Positions 11,401-23,400 of a stretch of 64,000 nucleotides of DNA are shown piece after piece. Origin of the DNA: Liolophura sinensis (taxonomy: Eukaryota; Mollusca; Polyplacophora; Chitonida; Chitonidae); the NCBI RefSeq assembly GCF_032854445.1, contig NC_088300.1, forward strand, positions 5,642,001-5,706,000, in the 5' to 3' direction. A program made the position numbers and the translations under genes. The notes below the pieces were generated by a model. It ran no database searches and was not told where the DNA came from. It saw nothing but the letters and a program-made list of their open reading frames with translations. Numbering within the stretch: position 1 is the stretch's first letter; the number at the start of each line of letters is the position of its first letter.

Positions 11401-14400
11401 TTCCATCTTTACATATACACCTCTCTATTTTTACATATACACCTCTCCCTCTTTACCTATAAACCTCTCCATTTTTACATGTACACCTCTCCCTCTTTAC
11501 CTATAAACCTCTCCATTTTTACATATACACCTCTCCCTCTTTACCTATAAACTTCTCCATTTTTACATATACACCTCTCCCTCTTTACCTATAAACTTCT
11601 CCATTTTTACATGTACACCTCTCCATCTTAATGTGTTCACCTTTCCTATTTAAAACCTGCAATTCAGTGTTTGCTAATGTATTCCTCAAAATTCTGACCA
11701 AGATCTTGTAACAAGTGTCTGTATATATTGTCAAAGAAAACTTTAAAATTCTGAATGTTGTACTCACTCAGAAGCTTTTGTTTGCATGTAGTTGCAAATT
11801 TATTTTCACTTGGCTTAAATTTACCATTGAAAACCTTTCACATATAGCATGGCTGTTTCAAGTGATGTGGTCAGGAGGACTTGCCTTTCTATCATTAAGA
11901 CATACAAGGTGCACAAATCTGTGTATAGATACAAATAATTTTGATCAGCATCTAGTCTGTGCTGTTTATTTTCTTTTTTGCAAAACACATAAGTTTGAAA
12001 ATTACCAGAGCTTTCAGTGTCATTATAGAACCCTTCACCTGAAAATATGTAATTGCTACACACAATGTACATAAAGACAGATAAGTACTACATGTGCACT
12101 TAATTTTTATCGTGTTTATGTCTCAGAACGAAGTGAAGATTTCTGTGTACAACAAGCGTCGTAAATTGGCTCAGGCATTCCACATCCTGAAGATTTGGCA
12201 GAATGGCCGTTATGTTGTGCCACAGGACAGGTGGTTAGAGTTGATGAAGCTGGTTGTCCCTGGGAAGAGCGATACCTGTATCGACCTGTTACTCAAGGTT
12301 TTGGACACCAATGGAGATTTGACCATAGGTAATATTACCCATTATCATAGGTGCTAAATTACATATGGAGATTTCATCATAGATAATGTTACCTGATATT
12401 TTCAATGCTAAATTACATATGCAACTTTGATCATAGGTACAGGTAACATTACACATTATTATTAGTGATAAATCACATATGGAGATTTCACCATAGCTAA
12501 GATTACCCATTATCATCAGTGCTAAATCACATATGGAAATTTGACCATAGCTAAGATTGTCATCAGTGCTAAATTACATATGGAGATTTGACCATAGTTA
12601 ACATTACCCATTATCATCAGTGCTAAATCACCTATGGAGATTTGACCATAGTTAACATTACACATTATTATTAGTGATAAATCACATATGGAGATTTGAC
12701 CATAGCTAACATTACCCATTATCATCAGTGCTAAATTATGTATGGAGATTTGACCATAGTTAACATTACCCATTATCATCAATGATAAATCACATATGGA
12801 GGCTTGAGCATAGCTAACATTACCCATTATCATCAGTGCTAAATTATGTATGGAGATTTGACCATAGTTAACATTACCCATTATCATCAGTGATAAATCA
12901 CATATGGAGGTTTGACCATAGCTAACATTACCCATTATCATCAGTGCTAAATTATATATGGAGATTTGACCATAGTTAACATTACCCATTATCATCAGTG
13001 ATAAATCACATATGGAGGTTTGACCATAGCTAACATTACCCATTATCATCAGTGCTAAATCACCTATGGAGATTTGACCATAGTTAACATTGCCCATTAT
13101 TATTAGTGATAAATCATATATGGAGATTTCACCAGAGGTAACATTACATACTATTGCGAATGCTAAACTAGAAATGGTGATTTGACCATAGCTAACATTA
13201 CCTATTATTATTAGTGCTGAATTACACATGGAGATTTGATCATAGGTAACATTACCCATTATTATTAGTGCTAAATCACCTATGGAGATTTGACCATAGT
13301 TAGCATTACCCATTATTATTAGTGATAAATCACATATGGAGATTTCACCAGAGGTAACATTACATACTGTTGCGAATACTAAACTAGAAATGGTGATTTG
13401 ACCATAGCTGACATTACCCATTATCATCAGTGCTGAATTACACATGGAGATTTGACCATAGTTAACATTACCCATTATCATCAGTGCTAAATCACCTATG
13501 GAGATTTGACCATATCTAACATTACCCATTATCATCAGTGCTAAATCACATATGGAGATTTGACCATAGTTAACATTACCCATTATCATCAGTGCTAAAT
13601 TACATATGGATATTTGACCATAGTTAACATTACCCATTATCATCAGTGCTAAATCACCTGTGGAGATTTGACCATAGTTAACATTACCCATTATTGTTAG
13701 TGATAAATCACCTGTGGAGATTTCACCAGAGGTAACATTACGTACTCTTTCCAATGCTAAACTAGATATAGTGATTTGACCATAGCTAACATGACATTTG
13801 TGTTAAAAAATAATAATGAGTCATTTTCTCAAAGAAAATCTTTTACAATAACCGAAGAAGACTGTTGGCAACAAATTTTCTGAATATTGAAGTGATGGAG
13901 TCCATGCATATTACTTTGTTGATGTATTGTACACACCTTGGGTGATGAAAGCAAGGATATGACGTGCCTAATGTCAGGATAATGAGTTTATTTTGAATTT
14001 AAAAAGTGTTCTTTTACATGAGCAAATGTGTAATAATATACAATTTTTGCATGTTTCAGAGTCGAACATTGTTATTTGTCAGCTCAAGATAGGTAATGTA
14101 CAATGAGAGGGCAGCATGAGTTGTACATCAGCTGACGATAGCTGAAATATCATGATGTTCCACTCTGAAACATACAATAATTGTTTAATTATACCTGACA
14201 ACCCGATCACTCAAGACTTTATTTACTTTTTCAACCCATCACTCAAGACTTTATTTACTTTTTCATACATAAATGGGTTAGAGTAGGGAAGTATTGAAAC
14301 ATATAATAATTGTGTTACTAGTATTATACCGGATAACCCATCCATCAGGACATTATTTACGTTTTTACGTGAATGGGTTGCTGTCATTTGCATTCTATAC

Positions 14401-17400
14401 ATGTACAAATCATCAGCGCTCTACACCTTGAACCAAGGTTGGTCTGTCATGTTAACACATTCTCTGTGACTTGTCAAAAGCAATGACTACCAAAACAGCG
14501 ACTGTCAAAGCAGACAGCAGCTGTAACATAATACAGCACAAAGGGAGACTACCTAAGGCATGCCCAAAAATAAATGTGACTTAGTATGGTCAGCGTGCTA
14601 CAGTGCATTTGTTTCTTTAATGACATCACAGTGTGCAACCTCAGGAAATGCTGAACCCCATGTGTTGTGATATGATCCACTGGGGGAACAAAGAATTTAT
14701 CAAAGTTATAATCATGATCTGGTATGATAGTACTTCTCCTTGCAGAAAAGAACGAGTTTCTGACCTTGGCTGACCTCCTGCAGCTGCCCGTGACAGAGGT
14801 GAAGGACAGGATGACAATCATTGAGAAGCACTTCCCAGGGGTTTTTAACCATCGAGCCAGTCAAATTCTGCACATGATTGTGAGACACAGGTCTGATGTG
14901 CAGAAAGTTGTCTTCTTATCATCTTAAGCAGATAAAATCAGTCATGACCTCTTTTTTTAAAGTGAAAGAAAGCTAAAGTAAGGATGAGAACTTTATTCTT
15001 TTAATTATTTTTTTGACTTTAAGATAGTTGAATGCATTCAAGTGTTTGAATGCTATGGTGGACCATTATGACCCATGTAGCTGGGTACATCACAAGGTCT
15101 TTTTCGGACTGGGAACTTATGGGTTAATGTTGAACTTACTCACGATTCATTATTCACGATTAGGGTATGACGTAAATAATGATAGAAACAAATTATCCTG
15201 AAAGGTCATATAAAAATGAAGTGACAAGGGCATCCTTAGTACCTTGCCTTGTCCAGTATGGTCCATAATAACCATCTTATAGTTCAAACATTTGAGAGTA
15301 TTTAATTCAGTGAAAAAACAACAAACCCTAAACCTAAGAAAAAATAATGACAATATATTGACAATTCACAGTGGCCTTTCTGATGATGTTCACTTTATAT
15401 GTTACACCAATTCATACAAGGATTCCAAACTTGGTACTCAAGTTTATTTTGACATGAACTATGTTGATATTTGACTCACCCAATAACATTTTGACTTTGG
15501 GGAGTTTTTGTGGGAATTACATGTAGGGATTACTCGTATGCCAATGAATAACAGCTCACATGAAATGTATGTGTATGGACATAGGTTATTTGTCTAGAGA
15601 CACAATACAAGGTCAGTGTGATGTCATTACATGGATTTCTGCTGCATATTTGGAGAAGGAAAAGATCTGTGGTATAATCCAGCTGTATAATGTGGAAATA
15701 AGAACTGAACTGCATTATAATTAAGCTGCACCAAGTATAATTGAAAAGCTAACTGTGGCATATTTCAGAGTATAGTTTATGAAGATAGCTACAGGTGTAA
15801 AAATAGACTTACATGGACCATCAAGACTGGTACAACCGTTAAAGTTGGAGGACCGTATTTGCGCTAAAATTCAACACAAAAAGTGCATTTTTTAGGGAAA
15901 TAGATGTCATAATATACTGAACAAAAATATAAACGCAACACTTTTGTTTTTGCAATTTTCACAAGATAATGTTGTGATTTTTGTCAACATAGTTTTTATC
16001 TGCTCAGACATTTTGGAATCGCCTCAGAGAAGCGAATTTGCGAGCCCGTGGACCACTCCAAGGTATTACCCTTACGTATGAACAACACCAAAGTCGGCGC
16101 AACTGGGTTAACATTCATATTAGTGGACAATGTGTTTTAGGATGAATGCCGTTTTCAGCTACTCAGATCCCACAGGAGGCAGCATGTTTGGCCGCGCTAA
16201 AAGCCCTATGAGACCTAATTCGACGCCGTTCTCGTGCGTGGGGTGAAATATAGTGGTGGTGAGGTATTTGTGTGGGCGGTGATAAGTCATGGGTATCATA
16301 CTCAATCCGGCACCCAATAGTCGTCCCATTTGCCCGGGGTCATGGGGTAACATTTCACCATGACAATGCCTGTCCTCAAATGCAGAGCATTTCTACAGGC
16401 CGAAAGGATTGAAGTGCTAGACTGGCCAGCATATTCACCTGATTTGTCCCCAATCCTCGACCAGTGTGTTTGTCGACGATATCCAGTTTCAGGTAACATC
16501 ACGGAGTTGTGTTTGGCCCACACACAGGAGTGGGAAAACATTCTGCAAGTCACAAGTGACCATCTCATCAGCCCTATGCGTCAATGATTTGTAGCAGTGC
16601 AGCAGGCCAATGGCAGACATACTGGGTATTGAAGTGTGGAATTTCCCAAACTGACCCCTCCCCTGTCTCCTAACTTCCCTCAGCATTACTATAGGTTGTC
16701 CGTTTCCATTAGTGATGGAAATGTATTGCTAAGAGTCCATTTTATGCCCCCCTGAAAGGCGGTAGTGAAAGGAATGTGATAACAGAGTTAATTTTATCAA
16801 AATATTGGGTGTTACATTTATATTTTTGTTCAGTTTAAATTACTGACAATGAAACTTACGTATTTCCAGTGGGATATCACCCAGCTTCCAAAAAAAACTC
16901 TCCCAGAACAAACCTCAGAACACTCCGAGAACACTCCCAGAATTTGACAAAATGAGTAACATAGTTATAAGGGAAATGCAGGACTTAAGTGCTTGTAGAT
17001 TTATTCTAAACTCCTCATCATACATGTACATAGGCTTTCGTCTTTTCTTCTCTTCCCATACAGATGCTTTCGCTACTTCTTTGATTTCATGATTTTCGTG
17101 AACGCTTTTTGCATTGGATTCAGCCTGGATGAAGCGGATTGGTTTTTTCTGATCATATTTACCACTGAGATTATACTAAAACTCTATACATTTGGAGCGA
17201 AGGAGTTTTTCTCCAGGTTCTGGAATATGTGAGTACTACTCAGAAGCAGGTGGCAAAGTATGCTCTGTTTCCATCACACATAAACTTTCTTTTACCATGG
17301 CTGTTATACACAACTTCTTAATCAGACTTGTTTTACCATTACTTAACTGCTGAATTTCACTGATACACCTGTAAAATATTCTTCATTATGCTATAAAATA

Positions 17401-20400
17401 GTAGTTGGGTGAATAAAAAAATATTTTATTTTATTTTAATATGGCGATTGTCTTGTGTTTTATTTGCAGATTTGATTTTTTTGTGATTGGTACTGCATTG
17501 ATTGCCTCCATTGTAGAGGCCATAATTGGTAATGGTATGTGCTGATCTTCACTTATTATTTATGTTATTAAATATGCAGACTACTTTACTCTGGTTAATC
17601 CGTGTGCATGTAGAACACTTTTGGTTACCATTGGAATTTCTCTAGACATGTATATAAGCTACTGGCCTACATTGGTAAAACTCCAAACAGCCTCTTTTTA
17701 CTTCTAATATTCCTGGTTTATGCTAACACTAAACTGTATCTGAGGCCCTTATAACTTTCAGCATAATATTGTCTTCAAAATTCTGCAAAATGAATGTGTG
17801 AAAGAAATATGTACTGTTATAGAAGCTTCCTGCATATCCGTGAGATCTACATTTTATTGTCTGAAATGGCATGAAATCACTTAGTTTAAAACTGTACATT
17901 AAATGTTATCCGATACAGATTCATATCTGGTGGTAAAATTTGTCAAAATTTTTATTCACAATTTTTTTTCAGACAATGAAGAATTCAGTACCCTTGATCC
18001 ACTGTTGGTGCTGAGAGTAATGAGACTGATCAAGATATTTGGGAGCATTCAGAGGTACTGTACACATTATCTTATACACAATTTACCAAGATATTTGGGA
18101 GCATTAAGAGGTACTGTACACATTATCTTATAGCATTTACCAAGATATTTGGGAGCATTCAGAGGTACCGTACACATTATCTTATACACAGTTTACCAAG
18201 ATATTTGGGAGCATTCAGAGGTACCATACACAGTATCTTATACACAGTTTACCAAGATATTTAAGAGCATTCAGAGATACTGTACACATTATCTTATACA
18301 CAATTTACCAAGATATTTGGGAGCATTCAGAGGTACCATACACATTATCTTATACACACTATACCAAGATATTTGGGAGCATTCAGAGGTACCATACACA
18401 GTATCTTATACACAGTTTACCAAGATATTTAGGAGTATTCAGAGGTACCGCACACATTATCTTATACACACTTTATCAAGATATTTGAGAGCATTCAGAG
18501 GTACTGTACACATTTTGTTATACTTAGTTTACCAAGATATTTGGGAGCATTCAGAGGTACTGTACACATTTTCTAATACACAGTTTACCAAGATATTTGG
18601 GAGCATTTAGAGGTACCATACACATTATCTTATACACAGTTTACCAAGATATTTGGGAGTATTCAGAGGTACTGTACACATTATCTTATACACACAGTTT
18701 ACCAAGATATTTGGGAGCATTCAGAGGTACCATACACAGTATCTTATACACAGTTTATCAAGATATTTGGGAGTATTCAGAGGTACCATACACAGTATCT
18801 TATACAAACAGTTTACCCAGATATTTGGGAGTATTCAGAAGTACCCTACACATTGTCTTACACACAGTTTATTAAGATATTTGGGAGCATTCAGAAGTAC
18901 CGTACACAGTATCTTATACACAATTTACCAAGATATTTGGGAGCATTTAGAGGTACTGAACACATTATCTTACACACAGTTTACCAAGATATTTGGGAGC
19001 ATTTCAAGGTACCGTACACATTATCTTACACACAGTTTATCAAGATATTTGGGAGTATTCAGAGGTACTGTACACATTATCTTACACACAGTTTACCAAG
19101 ATATTTGGAGCATTCAGAGGTACCGTACACATTATCTTACACACAGTTTATCAAGATATTTGGGAGTATTCAGAGGTACTGTACACATTATCTTACACAC
19201 AGTTTATCAAGATATTTGGAGCATTCAGAGGTACTGTACACATTATCTTACAAACAGTTTACCAAGATATTTGGGAGCATTTCAAGGTACCGTACACATT
19301 ATCTAACACACAGTTTATCAAGATATTTGGGAGTATTCAGAGGTACTGTACACATTATTTTACACACAGTTTATCAAGATATTTGGGAGTATTCAGAGGT
19401 ACTGTACACATTATCTTATACACACAGTTTACCAAGATATTTGGGAGTATTCAGAGGTACCGTACACATTATCTAACACACAGTTCATCAAGATATTTGG
19501 GAGCATTCAGAGGTACCATACACATTATCTTACACACAGTTTACCAAGATATTTGGGAGCATTTCAAGGTACCGTACACATTATCGTACACACAGTTTAT
19601 CAAAATATTTGGGAGCATTTCAAGGTACTGTACACATTATCTTACACACAGTTTATCAAGATATTTGGGAGCATTCAGAGGTACCATACACATTATCTTA
19701 CACACAGTTTACCAAGATATTTGGGAGCATTTCAAGGTACCGTACACATTATCTTACACAGTTTATCAAGATATTTGGGAGCATTCAGAGGTACCATACA
19801 CATTATCTTATACACACTTTACCAAGATATTTGGGAGTATTCAGAGGTACCGTACACATTATCTTACACACAGTTTACCAAGATATTTGGGAGCATTCAG
19901 AAGTACTGTACACATTATCTTACTCACAGTTTATCAAGATATTTGATTGTCATTGTATGACTGAAAAATTATTAAGTAGGACATTAAACACCCAGCAGTG
20001 ACTCACTCACTCACCAAGATATTTGGGAGCATTCAGAGGTACCGTACACATTATCTAACACACAGTTTACCAAGATATTTGGGAGCATTCAGAGGTACCG
20101 TACACATTATCTTATACACAGTTTACCAAGATATTTGGGAGCATTTAGAGGTACCATACACATTATCTTATACACAGTTTATCAAGATATTTGGGAGCAG
20201 TTAGAGGTACCATACACATTATCTTATACACACTTTACCATGATATTTGGGAGCATTCAGAGGTACCGTACACATTATCTTATACACACTTTATCAGGAT
20301 ATTTGAGAGCATTCAGAGGTACCATACACATTATCTTATACACACTTTATCAAGATAATTGGGATCATTCAGAGGTACCATACACATTATCTTATACACA

Positions 20401-23400
20401 CTTTACCAAGATATTTGGGAGCATTCAGAAGTACCATACACATTATCTCATACACACTTTACCAAGATATTTGGGAGCATTCAGAGGTACCATACACATT
20501 ATCTTATACACACTTTACCAAGATATTTGAGAGCATTCAGAGGTACCATACACATTATCTTATACACACTTTATCAAGATAATTGGGATCATTCAGAAGT
20601 ACCATACACATTATCTTATACACACTTTACCAAGATATTTGGGAGCATTCAGAAGTACCATACACATTATCTTATACACACTTTACCAAGATATTTGGGA
20701 GTATTCAGAGGTACCATACACATTATCTTATACACAGTTTACCATGAAACACTATCATGATGTAATGAAAACGTCGAGTTAACACATTTGGCTCTTGAAG
20801 CCTGCCTTAGAATCCCAGCATTCAATTGTATACACATGTAGTAAGGTGAAATCTTTCAGTATTAATCAGTAAGCTCTACGCATATGGTTGTTGGATATGG
20901 TTTAATGGTCTTTCTGTGAATACTTATTTTGAAAATACGTGTGAGGTTGAAAGACAAAGTATCTACTTTCATATATGGTTGGAAAAATCTGTTTTTGCTG
21001 AAAAACTCTGTAACGACATGAACTTCGGATATCTGTGGCCCCCTCTTACCATTTTGAAGCTGCACTGGAATAACACTTGGAAAATGTCAAATTAAGTAGT
21101 TCTGTGTGGCTATAGAACTTGATCTATATGTATAAAAACTTGAAGTTTGAGTTCAGAAATTCAGACAAGCTGTGTTTAAGAACAGGATTGTTTGATTGTA
21201 TCGTTTCTGTTTACCATTCTGTTTGAACTTTTGCACTTACTTTTCTGTATCTGTGCATGCATATTTATTTTCACTTGAGCTTTTTGTATTGCTACTGTAT
21301 AACACTGTATTTTACATTGTATTTCTGCAATCTTTTGAACTATTTGTTTTTCTGTATATCAAAAACCTAATCAGCATTTGATGATTCTCGAGTTCATGCA
21401 AGTTTAGGCAACTTGTGCTTGGGGACTCTTGTAAACTAACATGATGAAAAGACATGATATTACAGTAGTTGTCAACTAGCTACATTGTTGAGCCAACAGT
21501 CTTGCCTATGCATGCAAGATGTACAGTATATTCAGTCTGTCAACTAGCGTAAAATCAAACCTTGTAGCCAGGCTAGTTTGGGAGAGACTTCACCTTGTCT
21601 TGTCCAGACCTGCACTAATTTGCCATTAAGACTCTGAAATGCCAAATAGGTTCATTTTAATAGTGTGGATTGTAAAAGGGACTCTCAGAAAGGATAAGAA
21701 AGAGTTTCTGCACTAATGTCTCCACTGTTGGACAAACAATGTCATCATCAATTTTGTGGGACCCAGATATCATTAGAACACCGCAATGTTGCTACTATAC
21801 AACAATCCCTTGCTGCAATTTTTCCTCCCATCCACAGTGGGACATGGGTAGATATGCCTGTTCAACAATTCTCAGGCTTCCCTAAGTTTACAAATCTATA
21901 CAGGTATTGCACTGTCATTTTTCTGTTTCTCCTTTGCAGGCTTTTACTGTAAGCTACTAGTGTTGCTGCCATTTCTTTATTTGCTCCTGTCTTTATTTCT
22001 TTGCTTCAGATTTAAAGTGATTATTTTGACAATTGTCAACATTGGACCATCAATTCTCTCCTTTGGAGGTGTAATTTTTGTAAGACTTCAAATACAGTTT
22101 ATCCTCTCTAAATCCAACCTTCTAGCATTTCCTCTTGCCCCAGAAACACCGCTTTGTATCCAACTTGCATGTTGAATGCAGTATATTTCGGCAGACAAAT
22201 TGCATGCTCGACAAACTAGTTTTTTACTCCTATTTTGACAGTATGCTTGGTGTGCATGGAAAGCTGTTTGCTTATTTTTCCTTTTGATTGGCTGTTAACA
22301 TTTTTTATCAAAATTTAGTTTGATTCCATTACATAACTAGGACATTATTTATGCATGATGCATTTTACAGTTGATTATGGAATTATAAGAGAGTCTCTCT
22401 AGCAGTTTTCAGAAGTTGAGAGGAAGTTTCTAATTGAGTTGGATTATTCTAATCCTGGGAAGGTCTGCCGGCAACCAACAGATGGTTGTGGCTTTTCCCT
22501 GGGCTCTGCCCAGTTTTCTACCACCATAATGCTGGCCACCTTAGTATAAGTGAAATATTCTTGAGTATGACGAAAAACACCAATCAAACAAATGCGTAAA
22601 TAAATCTAAATCGGCACTACCTGTAATTTGTGACATTGCTTGCCATTTACATAAAAGTGCAAATATTTGTAAATATTTTTGTACTCTGGGGAAATTGGGA
22701 GATCTGACTGAGACGGTGCAAAAGAAAAAGAAAAGTCAAGTGTGTCAAGATTAAAATTAGAGTGTAGCTTCTTACTGTGACCTCTTTAAGTGTAAGTTTG
22801 ACCTCTTACATCTGAAGTCTATTTGCCCCCTCCTACACCCTCCCTCCCCCTTCCCTTCAACAGGTGTCACAGCATACACTGATTGTTTAGGAATGTTGTG
22901 GTATGGGGGTCAACAGTGGGAGCTCACAGTTAAATGATTTTATTATGCCAAACTTGATAATGTACTTCTTCAGCTCCATCAACTATAGTTTCCTGAGCAT
23001 TTCTTAAAATTACTAATTATTTTTTTTCTTTCGAATGTTTACTTTTACATACATACATTACATACATTTACTTCATTTTTCCATGCACACTTATACAATG
23101 TTTGATCCCTAATTTCCCACCTGCTAATCTATAAACTATACACCTACAGATCCTTTATTTCGTTCAAAGAATGCACTGACTTAAAATGTTATATTTATGC
23201 AGGCCAGTTGACATCTGGCTGGGAATAATAAGTTTTGGTGACTAAGAGGAGATAACTTTGATAAATGATAGCTATTGGTGTGGTTGAAGGAGGATATGGT
23301 GTTCTTAACCTCCAGTATCATACTAGTACCTTTATGACTGATACTGACAGCATGTTTAATGCTGACTTATTTCCTCTGCTTGGTATGTTGCATGTGCAGT

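Noticed and set aside
10169-11506. Open frames up to 445 codons on the plus strand with repeated Tyr/Thr/Ser/Leu/His peptides
   Set aside because: They are read-through of the 22-bp array R1, lie in TPCN3 intron 8, and all three frames are equally open.
12522-13754. 410-codon minus-strand frame with an 18-residue period (MGNVNYGQIS-like)
   Set aside because: It is the complement of the 54-bp array R2, whose unit length is divisible by three; no promoter, start context or domain supports it.
18029-20745. CRISPR-like regular spacing
   Set aside because: Units are contiguous tandem repeats without unique spacers, in a eukaryotic intron.
18149-20760. Many overlapping plus-strand frames with KIFGSIQRY-like repeats
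   Set aside because: They are translations of the 56-bp array R3 in shifting frames, inside TPCN3 intron 13.
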